Source: Clostridia bacterium (GTDB lineage: Bacteria; Bacillota; Clostridia; Christensenellales; Borkfalkiaceae). From it: 64,000 nt of DNA. How positions within the stretch are numbered: position 1 is the first letter of the stretch; each line of letters begins with the position of its first letter. The stretch spans positions 1-64,000 of the forward strand of contig JAFSRT010000024.1 of the NCBI GenBank assembly GCA_017445995.1. The letters run 5' to 3'. Both the position numbers and the translations under genes were made by a program. The notes below the pieces were generated by a model. That model was not told the DNA's origin. It saw only the letters and a list, made by a program, of their open reading frames with translations, and ran no database searches. Below, piece after piece: positions 7,752 to 15,816 of this stretch.

Positions 7752-8665
7752 TGTACGATATAATAGTAGTAGGTGCGGGCGCTTCGGGTATGACCGCGGC
7801 GCTGTACGCATTGAGAAACGGAAAGACCGTTTTGGTTTTGGAAGGCGAAAGTTTAGGCGGTCAGATAGCGACAAGCCCGAGACTTGAAAATTATCCTTCG
7901 ATAAAGGAAATAAGCGGTGAACAGTTTGCCGACAACTTGTTTGAACAAATTACGGCGCTTGGCGCGGAACTTGAAATCGATAAGGTTACCGAAATAATCA
8001 AAAACGGCGAAGGGGACTTTACCGTTAAAACGGAATATAACGAATTTAAAGGTAAAAGCGTTATTATCGCGACGGGCGTTAAACATAAACACCTTCGCAC
8101 CAAAGACGATAGGGACGATTTAGTCGGCAAAGGCGTTTATTATTGCGCTATTTGCGACGGGGCGTTCTATAAAGATAAGGAAGTCGCTTTAGTTGGGGAC
8201 GCTAACACCGCGCTTCAATACGCGCTTTTATTATCGAGTTATTGCAAAAAAGTTTATATGTACACCCTTTTCGATAAGTTTTTCGGCGACGAAAGATTGC
8301 AAAGGGCGGTAAGGGCAAAAGACAATATCGAAATTCGCCCGAACACGAGTGTTCTTAACTACGTCGGCGAAAAGGAACTCGAAGCGATTGAGTATAAAGA
8401 CGCGGACGGCGAGATAAAACGACATAAAATCCCTGCCGTGTTCATAGCGATAGGGCAAGTGCCCGATAATAAGGCGTTTACTAACGTCGTTGACCTTGAT
8501 AAGGACGGATATATTATTGCGGACGAAACTTGCAGAACGAAAACCAAAGGCGTTTTCGTTGCGGGCGATTGCAGAACGAAACCCGTTCGTCAGGTAGCGA
8601 CCGCGGTTGCAGACGGGGCGGTAGCGTCGACGCAAGCGTCAATCTATCTTGAAAGTCTCAATTAA
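7751..8665 (+). CDS. trxB: Thioredoxin reductase-like flavoprotein, NADPH motifs degenerate
   Basis: A 304-residue two-domain flavoprotein. The FAD motif is GAGASG at 9-14, the redox-active pair is C132-A-I-C135 in CAICDGAFYK, and the C-terminal FAD motif is VFVAGDCR. The pyridine-nucleotide domain is unusual: the GGGxSA site reads VGDANTALQYA, and the HRRxxxR arginines that bind the NADPH phosphate are replaced by YTLFDKFFGDE. Loss of both motifs is known from ferredoxin- or otherwise NADPH-independent thioredoxin reductases in Clostridia and related bacteria. It overlaps nrdD by one base, so it probably re-reduces the NrdD redoxin domain. The electron donor is inferred. Confidence 0.88.
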   Translation: MYDIIVVGAGASGMTAALYALRNGKTVLVLEGESLGGQIATSPRLENYPSIKEISGEQFADNLFEQITALGAELEIDKVTEIIKNGEGDFTVKTEYNEFKGKSVIIATGVKHKHLRTKDDRDDLVGKGVYYCAICDGAFYKDKEVALVGDANTALQYALLLSSYCKKVYMYTLFDKFFGDERLQRAVRAKDNIEIRPNTSVLNYVGEKELEAIEYKDADGEIKRHKIPAVFIAIGQVPDNKAFTNVVDLDKDGYIIADETCRTKTKGVFVAGDCRTKPVRQVATAVADGAVASTQASIYLESLN

Positions 8666-8689
8666 AATAAAAACAAATCGAATAATAAC

Positions 8690-8720
8690 GAAAACGGCAC
8701 ACAAGTGTGTGCCGTTTTTT
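8690..8720 (+). terminator. Terminator of nrdD-trxB
   Basis: ACGGCACAC-aagt-GTGTGCCGT followed by TTTTT. It sits just before the convergent gene ending at 8728. Confidence 0.9.
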
Positions 8721-8727
8721 ATATCGT

Positions 8728-9381
8728 TTAATTTTTTCGTTTTATTTTTATTTTCCAAAAGGCGAAGGCGGTGAGATAGCCTATCGCTAACAGGACGACG
8801 GCAAAGAGAAGGGCAACTATTACGCCGTTTTGGGCGAAAGCGTACCAGTCGTATTTAATATCGACTTTGCCGTTTTCAAAATGCGATATTGCAACTATCT
8901 GATAAAATATACTGTATATGAATAAATGAATAACCCCGAATAATGTTTGAATTTTTTTAACGAAATAAAACGGTTCAAAAAAGATAAAGGAAATGATGTT
9001 TAATATCGGCACGATAAGATGAAAAAAGAAATTTGCGTTATAGTAAACGGAAATATAACCGTCAGGCGTGATAAAGCCTAAAAACAGAGCAACGACTAAA
9101 AAGGTAATAAGTAAGTCAATCGTTGCAATATATTTAAGAACGAAAACGAAAAACGGCACTTTGATATCCTTGTCTTTATTTTTAATATAAAAAATGACAT
9201 AAAGTAAAGCGACGATACCCGCCAAAATATTTGACTGCACAGTGAAGTATTTTAAGATATTACCACTGTCTGATGAAACGGGGATTACGGTTATTTTTCC
9301 AAATGCCATAATAGAGCCGAATAACACAAAAACAAAGATTAAAACGTTAAAAATAATTGAAAGTTTTTTCTTCTTATTCAT
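8728..9381 (-). CDS. Pr6Pr-type six-helix membrane protein
   Basis: A 217-residue protein with about six transmembrane helices and a basic tail (KIKIKRKN). The motifs KYFTVQSNILAG, FFFHLIVPILNIISF and FFEPF are those of the Pr6Pr family, distantly related to FAR-17a/AIG1 hydrolases; no enzyme activity can be assigned. A GGAAG ribosome binding site precedes ATG 9381, with TATAAT further upstream. It is a single gene, divergent from the ABC exporter and convergent with trxB. Confidence 0.75.
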   Translation of the reverse strand: MNKKKKLSIIFNVLIFVFVLFGSIMAFGKITVIPVSSDSGNILKYFTVQSNILAGIVALLYVIFYIKNKDKDIKVPFFVFVLKYIATIDLLITFLVVALFLGFITPDGYISVYYNANFFFHLIVPILNIISFIFFEPFYFVKKIQTLFGVIHLFIYSIFYQIVAISHFENGKVDIKYDWYAFAQNGVIVALLFAVVLLAIGYLTAFAFWKIKIKRKN

Positions 9382-9474
9382 TTTTATACTTCCTTTTTTT
9401 GCATTATATCATAAAAAAGAACATTATAAAAGGATTTTTTGGCAAAAATAAAAAAGGACGACAGTTATTTATTG

Positions 9475-9503
9475 TTGATTTATTATTTTTCTTATTGTAT
9501 AAT
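9475..9503 (+). promoter_or_regulatory. Promoter of the ABC exporter operon
   Basis: TTGATT (9475-9480), 17-bp spacer, TATAAT (9498-9503). It lies inside the open frame that extends upstream of the ABC gene, which supports the later start at 9534. Confidence 0.75.
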
Positions 9504-9533
9504 TATAATACAACTAAAAAAGGACGGGTGGAT

Positions 9534-10433
9534 ATGGAAAACGAATACGTTATAGAAACACGGGCGCTTACTAAAAAGTTCCCTGGGAAGTTGGCGGTCG
9601 ACCACGTGGATATGCACATTAAAAAGGGCGATATTTACGGGTTTATCGGAAAAAACGGCGCGGGGAAAACTACCGCAATGAAACTTATTTTGGGGCTACT
9701 TAATCCGACTTACGGCGAAATAGACTTGTTCGGCACAACCGATTACGTTCACGCAAGGAAAAAGATAGGTTCGCTTATCGAAGCCCCTGGGCTTTATAAA
9801 AACTTTTCCGCTTACGAGAATATGAAACGGTTTTCTATTATCTTCGGCGGAACGGACGCGGAAATTAAAGAAATATTAGCGTTAGTGGGCTTATCTGACG
9901 TCGGCGGAAGAAAAGTCGCTAATTATTCGCTCGGTATGAAACAAAGGCTCGGTATCGCCGTTGCGCTTTTAGGCAATCCCGAAATACTTATTTTAGACGA
10001 ACCTATGAACGGGCTTGACCCCGCGGGGATTAAAGAAATAAGGGACACAATCCTAAATCTCAATAAGGAAAAGGGCGTAACCTTCTTAATTTCTTCGCAT
10101 ATATTAGACGAACTTGCAAAAATCGCGACGACCTACGGCATAATAAATAACGGCAGGTTGGTTGACGAAATCGACGCGGAAACGCTTATGAAAAGATGTG
10201 AAAATAAACTCGTTATTAAGGTTTCGGACACGAATAAAGCGTTAGAAATCTTAAATAAGGAAGGTTTCCTTGAAAACTATAAGCAAGAAGGGGATACCGT
10301 TACTTTATTCGACCATCTCGATATGTCGTCCGTTATCAACGAAAAGTTAGTAAATGGCGGAATAGGGGTTTACGAATTAGCAAAATCGAGTTCTGATTTT
10401 GAAGATTATTTTATTGAAAGGATAGGTAGATAA
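9534..10433 (+). CDS. ABC transporter ATP-binding protein, BcrA/lantibiotic-type
   Basis: A 299-residue ATPase. Walker A is GKNGAGKTT, the signature is NYSLGMKQR, Walker B is ILILDEP with the following MNGLDP, and the switch His is in ISSHIL. The C-terminal extension is typical of bacitracin/lantibiotic self-protection exporters. I start at ATG 9534 (GGACGGGTGG just upstream). An in-frame ATG at 9357 is open, but it overlaps the opposite gene and runs through the promoter, so it is rejected. The permease follows 2 bases after the stop. The substrate is unknown; antimicrobial peptide resistance is the family's usual role. Confidence 0.88.
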   Translation: MENEYVIETRALTKKFPGKLAVDHVDMHIKKGDIYGFIGKNGAGKTTAMKLILGLLNPTYGEIDLFGTTDYVHARKKIGSLIEAPGLYKNFSAYENMKRFSIIFGGTDAEIKEILALVGLSDVGGRKVANYSLGMKQRLGIAVALLGNPEILILDEPMNGLDPAGIKEIRDTILNLNKEKGVTFLISSHILDELAKIATTYGIINNGRLVDEIDAETLMKRCENKLVIKVSDTNKALEILNKEGFLENYKQEGDTVTLFDHLDMSSVINEKLVNGGIGVYELAKSSSDFEDYFIERIGR

Positions 10434-10435
10434 TT

Positions 10436-11182
10436 ATGGGAAAACTTCTTAAATTCGAATTCAGAAAGATTTTGACTTCCAAATATTTTTACATTATAAC
10501 CGCCGTTTCCGTTGTCTACGCAATTTTACAATGCTGGGCGTTAGGCGAAACGCAAAAAATTGCACAAGAAATTTTTGGCGGTTCTGGTGATGTAAATACT
10601 TATAAAATTGTAAAAGTCACGCTTGCGGGGATTTACGACACCCTGATTGCAATCTTTTTAGCCATTTTCGCAACGAGTGAAGTGTCTAACGGCACGGATA
10701 AAAATATTTTCGGCAAAGGCTATTCACGGGAAACGGTTTATTTATCGAAATATATCGTTTCGCTTGTCTCGGCGTTCGCTATGGCGATTATTACCTTACT
10801 CGCCGCCTTTATTTACGGCGCGTTCTCGTTCGGTATCACGAAGGATATAGGCGAAAGCGTTATTACCGTGATTTTAGGTCAGGCGTGCGGTATTCTCGCT
10901 ATGCACGCGCTTTATTTCGTGCTTTCTTACACGATAGGTAAAATCGGGCCCGCTATCGCTTTGAATATCGTTCTGCCACTCGTTGTTACTCTCGTTTTAA
11001 TGCTTATTGATACGCTTGCTAAAATGGAAACGTCTAAATACTGGATAAGTTCGCTGTTCACGTCGTTTACGGGCTATGCCGAAAGCGGCGACGCACTCGT
11101 GAATATTTTGGTGTTGCTTGCTTACGCGGTGGTATTCGCCGTCGCAGGGCTCTTTATCAGCCAAATAAAGGAAAGTAAATAG
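10436..11182 (+). CDS. ABC-2 type permease
   Basis: A 248-residue membrane protein with about six hydrophobic helices and the N-terminal KFEFRKILTSKYF element common to ABC-2 permeases paired with BcrA-like ATPases. Its ATG comes 2 nt after the stop of the ATPase gene, so the pair forms one operon and probably one exporter. No substrate can be read from the sequence. A strong terminator follows. Confidence 0.82.
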   Translation: MGKLLKFEFRKILTSKYFYIITAVSVVYAILQCWALGETQKIAQEIFGGSGDVNTYKIVKVTLAGIYDTLIAIFLAIFATSEVSNGTDKNIFGKGYSRETVYLSKYIVSLVSAFAMAIITLLAAFIYGAFSFGITKDIGESVITVILGQACGILAMHALYFVLSYTIGKIGPAIALNIVLPLVVTLVLMLIDTLAKMETSKYWISSLFTSFTGYAESGDALVNILVLLAYAVVFAVAGLFISQIKESK

Positions 11183-11229
11183 TTTTAATAAAAAAACTTT
11201 GATTAAAAGATAAAATTCTGAAACTAATA

Positions 11230-11267
11230 AAAAAACAAACCTAAATAGTTTTAGGTTTGTTTTTTTA
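11230..11267 (+). terminator. Bidirectional terminator
   Basis: AAACAAACCTAAA and TTTTAGGTTTGTTT flank a short loop, with A- and T-runs on both sides. It serves the ABC operon and the convergent zinc-ribbon gene. Confidence 0.85.
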
Positions 11268-11271
11268 ATAA

Positions 11272-11763
11272 TCAATCGAGTTTAGTTCCGCATTGAGAAC
11301 AGAATTCCGATTTGTAATCGTTTACGTGTTTGCAATTAGGACATTCTTTTTTAAGTTTTGTTCCGCATTTAGGACAGAATATCGTTTCCTGTCGTAACGT
11401 TTCACCGCAATTAGGACAAGTATTGCCTATTGTTTCGTTGATTAAATCAGTAGTATAACCCGTAATCACAATTTTAAATCCAAGAGAAGCGATTGCAAAA
11501 CCTATTACCGCAACTATGCTACAAGGAATAAACAGTAAAAAAGGAATCATAATTCTCGCAGTAGGTCCGTTCGGACCAAAAGCATCAAAACCTGCCGTGG
11601 CGGCAAAAGCAAAACATACGAACACGCCTAAAAGACCACAGATTCCTATTGACAATCCTATTGACAATAATTTTTTTCTTAATTTTTTTGCCTTCTCACA
11701 ATTTGCAACGTTATTCACGTCTGCATTTAACGATTTAATCGTTTCATATAAATTTTTAAACAT
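11272..11763 (-). CDS. Membrane-anchored double zinc-ribbon protein
   Basis: A 163-residue protein. The first 30 residues are soluble, two hydrophobic helices follow (about 32-55 and 72-98), and the C-terminus carries two zinc ribbons: CPNC...CPKCG (about 116-134) and CPNC...CSQCG (about 140-159). Such zinc-ribbon membrane proteins are common in Clostridia and uncharacterised. AAAGGAAAAG precedes the start. It is a single gene with its own promoter. Confidence 0.75.
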   Translation of the reverse strand: MFKNLYETIKSLNADVNNVANCEKAKKLRKKLLSIGLSIGICGLLGVFVCFAFAATAGFDAFGPNGPTARIMIPFLLFIPCSIVAVIGFAIASLGFKIVITGYTTDLINETIGNTCPNCGETLRQETIFCPKCGTKLKKECPNCKHVNDYKSEFCSQCGTKLD

Positions 11764-11787
11764 TTTAACTTTTCCTTTAACGTTGAT

Positions 11788-11816
11788 AGTTTATCATATA
11801 ATTTTTTTATAGTCAA
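11788..11816 (-). promoter_or_regulatory. Promoter of the zinc-ribbon gene
   Basis: On the minus strand TTGACT (11816-11811), 17-bp spacer, TAAACT (11793-11788). Confidence 0.7.
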
Positions 11817-11865
11817 TAATTATATTTCATTAAGTTTTAATCTTCTATGAGTAAATCGGGGGGGG

Positions 11866-12684
11866 TTATATCGTGAAACTATAATTTTCCCCGTTTATCG
11901 GGCAGTAAAAAGATATATGATAGGAAGTTAAGTCAAAATCATTATAATCTTTTGCGTTTTCGTTATAAAGTGCGTCGCCTTTTAACGGGTGTCCGATATA
12001 CGATAGGTGAACGCGTATCTGGTGCGTTCTGCCCGTTTTAAGGCTGACTGAAAGTTGCGAATCGCCGTCCCTTTCGCCGACAACCTTATAAACGGTTATG
12101 GCACTCTGTCCGCTTTTATCGACTATACGCTTAACACCGTTTATACTTTCTCTTTTTATATTCGCGTTTATTTCGCCTTGTTTTTTTTCAAAAATACCCG
12201 TTGCCGTACAGCGGTATTTTTTAGTTATTTTTTCTTTTGAAAGGGCGTAATGAGTATAGCCGTTTTTTGCAAAGACGACTAAACCCGCCGTCTCTTTATC
12301 TAATCTGTTTAAGATATGAATACCTGCGCATATCTTATTTTTTTGATAATAATATGCGACCCTGCCCGCAAGACTATCGGAATAGTGCCGTTTTGAAGGG
12401 ATTGTTGTTAGCCCTTTTTCTTTATTTACTACCAGAAAAAACTCGTCTTCAAAAACGATTTTTATATCTTTTTCGACGGGAATAAGGGAAGACGGTTGGT
12501 CTTCTAATACTATTCGTAAGTTGTCGCCCTTGTTTAACAGATAGTCGGTTGTATATTTTTTACCGTTAATAAAAATATTCTTTTTTTCTAACAGTAGGGC
12601 AGATATTAAATTGTTAGAAAACCCTTTTTTTACTAATACCGATTTAATATCGGTAGGGGTATCAATTTCATAAGTCAGAATCAT
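11866..12684 (-). CDS. RluA-family pseudouridine synthase
   Basis: A 272-residue enzyme that isomerises uridine to pseudouridine in rRNA or tRNA. An S4-like N-terminus (about 14-60) precedes the catalytic domain. The catalytic Asp lies in HILNRLDKETAGL, and the second conserved motif is GRTHQIRVHLSYIGHPL. The RluA/RluC/RluD subtype cannot be fixed from sequence alone. No Shine-Dalgarno precedes the ATG; a -10 hexamer lies 6 nt before it, so the mRNA is probably leaderless. A run of eight Gs lies just beyond the stop. Confidence 0.88.
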   Translation of the reverse strand: MILTYEIDTPTDIKSVLVKKGFSNNLISALLLEKKNIFINGKKYTTDYLLNKGDNLRIVLEDQPSSLIPVEKDIKIVFEDEFFLVVNKEKGLTTIPSKRHYSDSLAGRVAYYYQKNKICAGIHILNRLDKETAGLVVFAKNGYTHYALSKEKITKKYRCTATGIFEKKQGEINANIKRESINGVKRIVDKSGQSAITVYKVVGERDGDSQLSVSLKTGRTHQIRVHLSYIGHPLKGDALYNENAKDYNDFDLTSYHISFYCPINGENYSFTI

Positions 12685-12690
12685 AATACA

Positions 12691-12719
12691 ATATTATATA
12701 AAATATTTCCGTTTGTCAA
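12691..12719 (-). promoter_or_regulatory. Promoter of rluA-like gene (leaderless type)
   Basis: On the minus strand TTGACA (12719-12714), 17-bp spacer, TAATAT (12696-12691), then 6 nt and the ATG at 12684. Transcription should start at or next to the start codon. Confidence 0.75.
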
Positions 12720-12721
12720 TA

Positions 12722-12747
12722 TAAAAAACCACCCTGAAAAGGGTGGC
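12722..12747 (-). terminator. Terminator of the alpha-oxoamine synthase gene
   Basis: On the minus strand CCACCC-ttttca-GGGTGG is followed by TTTTTTAT. Confidence 0.85.
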
Positions 12748-12766
12748 TGAAATATTAAATATTATC

Positions 12767-13951
12767 TTACTTAACTTCGAGTATATCCAAAACTTCTTTA
12801 ATTTGTTCCGCCGCGTAGATAAGGTCTTCCTTTTTATGCGTTGCCGTATAACTCGTACGAAGTAGCGCAAAACCTTTCGGGGTTGCCGGGCTTATAACGG
12901 GGTTTACGTAAACACCGCGTTCCAAAAGCATTTTGCACGCCATAAACGCCTTTTCGTCTTCATAAACGTAGATAGGAATAATAGGGGTTGTGCTTTCTAT
13001 AATCTTAATGCCCTTTGAAACTAAAAGGTCTCTCATAAAATTACTTATGTCTTCTAACTGTTTAACTCTTTCAGGGTGTTCAGATAAAATTTTAAGAGAC
13101 GCCCTTGCGGTAGCCACGCTTGCCGGCGTGATACTCGCGCTGAATATAAACGGGCGGGAATTGTGCCTTACGTAATTGCAAACGACTTTCGACGCAGCCA
13201 TATAACCGCCGAGAGATGCAAGCGATTTCGAGAAAGTTCCCATATAGATATCGACTTCGTCTTCAAGTCCGAAATGTTCTGCCGTACCCCTGCCGTGCGC
13301 ACCTAAAACGCCAAGCCCGTGCGCGTCGTCTACCATAACTCTTGCGCCGTATTTTTTAGCGATAGATACGATTTCAGGAAGTTTTGCAATCTCGCCACTC
13401 ATAGAGAACACGCCGTCGGTTACTATTAAAACCCCGCTTTTAGATAAATCTAACGATTTAAGTTTTTCTTCCAAATCTTTCATATCCGAGTGGTTGTATC
13501 TTATCATTTTAGCGTAAGACAACTTGCACCCGTCGTAAATACTCGCGTGATTTTCCTTGTCGCATAATATATAATCGCCAAGCCCGCAAATCGCGCTTAT
13601 AATACCGAGATTAGACTGGAAACCCGTTGAAAAAGTTACTACTTCTTCTTTATGTAAAAACTCCGCAAGTTCCTTTTCTAAAAGCACGTGCGTGTCTAAC
13701 GTTCCGTTTAAAAATCTACTGCCCGAACAACCCGTGCCGTAATTTTTAATAGCGTCGATTCCCGCTTTCTTTACGCTGTCTTCGGTGGTTAATCCAAGAT
13801 AGTTGTTAGAACCAAGCATAATAGTTCTTCTGCCTTCCATTAAAACTACGGTGTCCTGCGAAGAAGTGAGAGTATGGAAATAAGGGTATAAATCGGCTTT
13901 TTTTAAGTCGTCAACTTTGGTGTAGTTTTTGCACTTGTTAAAAATGTCCAT
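12767..13951 (-). CDS. PLP-dependent alpha-oxoamine synthase (Kbl/serine palmitoyltransferase-like)
   Basis: A 394-residue fold-type I PLP enzyme that condenses an amino acid with an acyl-CoA. The Schiff-base Lys is in GTFSKSLASLGGY, the PLP-ring Asp in VMVDDAHGLG, and the substrate loop in GTGCSGSRFLNGTLDTH. Family members include glycine C-acetyltransferase, 8-amino-7-oxononanoate synthase and serine palmitoyltransferase. The N-terminal DLYPYFHTLTSSQDTVV segment resembles bacterial serine palmitoyltransferases more than Kbl, and no tdh or bio gene is near. AAGGAT lies about 10 nt before the ATG. Substrate uncertain. Confidence 0.85.
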   Translation of the reverse strand: MDIFNKCKNYTKVDDLKKADLYPYFHTLTSSQDTVVLMEGRRTIMLGSNNYLGLTTEDSVKKAGIDAIKNYGTGCSGSRFLNGTLDTHVLLEKELAEFLHKEEVVTFSTGFQSNLGIISAICGLGDYILCDKENHASIYDGCKLSYAKMIRYNHSDMKDLEEKLKSLDLSKSGVLIVTDGVFSMSGEIAKLPEIVSIAKKYGARVMVDDAHGLGVLGAHGRGTAEHFGLEDEVDIYMGTFSKSLASLGGYMAASKVVCNYVRHNSRPFIFSASITPASVATARASLKILSEHPERVKQLEDISNFMRDLLVSKGIKIIESTTPIIPIYVYEDEKAFMACKMLLERGVYVNPVISPATPKGFALLRTSYTATHKKEDLIYAAEQIKEVLDILEVK

Positions 13952-13990
13952 AAAAAGAATAATCCTTATTTATATATTTATAGTATACTG

Positions 13991-14020
13991 ATTATAACAC
14001 ATTTGATAGCGATATTTCAA
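13991..14020 (-). promoter_or_regulatory. Promoter of the alpha-oxoamine synthase gene
   Basis: On the minus strand TTGAAA (14020-14015), 18-bp spacer, TATAAT (13996-13991). Confidence 0.7.
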
Positions 14021-14074
14021 GCAAGTTTTACAATCAAAAAATATTTTTTGTAATCTTCCTATATTTTTCGGTTT

Positions 14075-14638
14075 TTATTTAATATCTTTTATCGCTTTTC
14101 TTTTTTCTATATGATTCTTTTCAATGGCAATAAATTGTGGCCAGATAACTTCTAAAATAAGTTCCACGCCCAAAAGAATAAGGTGCGAGTTTAAGTGGTG
14201 GTGCGTTGGATTAGCGATTAGCATAATGCTATAAACGATAACGACTACCGACTCGATAAAGTTAATGGACGAAGTTATCTTGCAGTCGAGATGGTTAAGC
14301 ACTTTCTCGTTAATTTCTTCACTTTCGCGCATTATCGCCCAAACCGACCAAAGAATAGATATGGCGACGATTTCCGATTCCGAACCACGAACGATAAACA
14401 CGAGTACTATGCCGAGTAAAAGGGTTATAAGACTACTTATGATTTCACCGCGTTCTTCTTTTACTTCTTTTCTGATAATAATAAGCGCAGTTTCTTCAAT
14501 GCCGTAAAACGCCATAACTCCGCCGATTAAAAGGGGTAGTGCCGAAAACTTTTCTTCAATGAAAAAGTCGTGAAAAATTAAAACGAGAATACCCGCTAAA
14601 ATAAACACGAAAAACTTTATAATTTTATAAATTTTCAT
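14075..14638 (-). CDS. HdeD/DUF308-like membrane protein
   Basis: A 187-residue protein with about six hydrophobic helices and a charged C-terminal tail (EKNHIEKRKAIKDIK). The spacing of paired helices and the GGVMAFYGI and LITLLLGIVLVFI segments resemble HdeD/DUF308 proteins. It lies 15 nt downstream of plsX on the same strand with a GGAAAG site, so it is probably co-transcribed with it. Function unknown. Confidence 0.6.
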   Translation of the reverse strand: MKIYKIIKFFVFILAGILVLIFHDFFIEEKFSALPLLIGGVMAFYGIEETALIIIRKEVKEERGEIISSLITLLLGIVLVFIVRGSESEIVAISILWSVWAIMRESEEINEKVLNHLDCKITSSINFIESVVVIVYSIMLIANPTHHHLNSHLILLGVELILEVIWPQFIAIEKNHIEKRKAIKDIK

Positions 14639-14653
14639 ATTTATTTCTTTCCT

Positions 14654-15673
14654 TTAATTTTCGCCGTTCGTTATCGGCGCAACTCTCTCACTTATTTTAT
14701 CGCGGATACCGTTCTTTTCCATATTGTAAGCCTGTTTTATACAATGGAAAACGGAAAGCGCCTTACTCGACCCGTGCCCTTTTACAATCGTCTTTGCAGT
14801 TCCTAATAAAACCGCACCGCCGTAATTATTATAGTCCATATAGTCTTTAAGTTTATAAAGGTCTTTTTTGATAACGAGCGCGCCGAGTTTGGTTTTTAAG
14901 TTCTTTTTAAAAACGCCCTTTAACTGCGTCAACAGGCTTATGCACGCGCCTTCCGTCGCCTTAAGAAGCACGTTCCCCGAAAACCCGTCGCAGACTATTA
15001 AATCATAGTCGCCCGATAATAAATCGCGCGCTTCCATATTGCCGACGAAATTGAGTTCGGGGTTGTTTTTAAGTAGGGGGAAAACTTCCTTACGAAGTAA
15101 ATCGCCTTTTTCTTCTTCCGTGCCGACGTTAAGAAGGGCGATTTTAGGATTTTCCTTATTATAAGCGGTTTGTAAAAAGAGATTGCCCATCATTGCGAAT
15201 TGTTCTAAATTCGTCGCGTCGCAATCGACGTTCGCACCGCTGTCGCAAATAGATACGATACCGCCCGTCATTGTCGGAAGAATAGGGCAAAACGCAGGGC
15301 GTTTTATACCGCGGATTCTACCGATTTTTAAAACCGCGCCCGCAAGAATAGCGCCCGTTGAACCCGTGCTTACGAGTGCGTTATAGTCTTCGCCGTTTTT
15401 TAAAAGTTCAAAACTTTTATAAAGCGAACTTTCCTTTTTTTCACGTATCGCGACGGTCGGCTTATCGTTGCAACCGATAACGTCCTTCCCGTCTAAAACC
15501 GCTAATCTTTCTTTATCGTATTCTTTTCCGTTTAAATACGCTGTGATTTCTTCTTCGTTGCCGACTAACGTAATATGCGCGTCGCCGATAGCGTTAAGCG
15601 CTGATAGTGCGCCGTCTATATCCGCGTAAGGGCTGTTGTCTCCACCTAAAGTATCAACTATTATTTTAATCAT
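14654..15673 (-). CDS. plsX: Phosphate acyltransferase PlsX
   Basis: A 339-residue soluble enzyme that turns acyl-ACP into acyl-phosphate for phospholipid synthesis. Family hallmarks are the N-terminal IIVDTLGGDNSP (usually AxDxMGGD), ALVSTGSTGAIL, DSGANVDC and CDGFSGNVLLKATEG. Length and order fit the family. GGAG precedes the ATG by 8 nt. The usual neighbours rpmF, fapR, fabD and acpP are absent; a small membrane protein gene follows instead. Confidence 0.93.
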   Translation of the reverse strand: MIKIIVDTLGGDNSPYADIDGALSALNAIGDAHITLVGNEEEITAYLNGKEYDKERLAVLDGKDVIGCNDKPTVAIREKKESSLYKSFELLKNGEDYNALVSTGSTGAILAGAVLKIGRIRGIKRPAFCPILPTMTGGIVSICDSGANVDCDATNLEQFAMMGNLFLQTAYNKENPKIALLNVGTEEEKGDLLRKEVFPLLKNNPELNFVGNMEARDLLSGDYDLIVCDGFSGNVLLKATEGACISLLTQLKGVFKKNLKTKLGALVIKKDLYKLKDYMDYNNYGGAVLLGTAKTIVKGHGSSKALSVFHCIKQAYNMEKNGIRDKISERVAPITNGEN

Positions 15674-15690
15674 AATTAACTCCTACGTTC

Positions 15691-15719
15691 ATTTTAACAT
15701 TTATTAAAAACATAGTCAA
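15691..15719 (-). promoter_or_regulatory. Promoter of plsX
   Basis: On the minus strand TTGACT (15719-15714), 17-bp spacer, TAAAAT (15696-15691). Confidence 0.75.
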
Positions 15720-15780
15720 TGAAATATTTTATTTATAATTAAAAATATAAAAAAGTTGACGTTATATCCCCTTTTATCGT

Positions 15781-15810
15781 TTGCAAATAGGGGGTGAAAT
15801 ACGATATAAT
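15781..15810 (+). promoter_or_regulatory. Promoter of the EamA transporter (leaderless type)
   Basis: TTGCAA (15781-15786), 18-bp spacer, TATAAT (15805-15810), then 6 nt and ATG 15817. The TTG of this -35 is also in frame with the gene but cannot be translated if transcription starts near 15817. Confidence 0.75.
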
Positions 15811-15816
15811 ATTTTT

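Noticed and set aside
9357..9533. N-terminal extension of the ABC ATPase
   Set aside because: Runs through a good promoter and overlaps the divergent gene; family proteins start near ATG 9534.
11855..11866. Run of eight Gs after the RluA-like gene
   Set aside because: Homopolymer without further structure; could be phase-variable or a sequencing artefact, but it lies outside the coding region.
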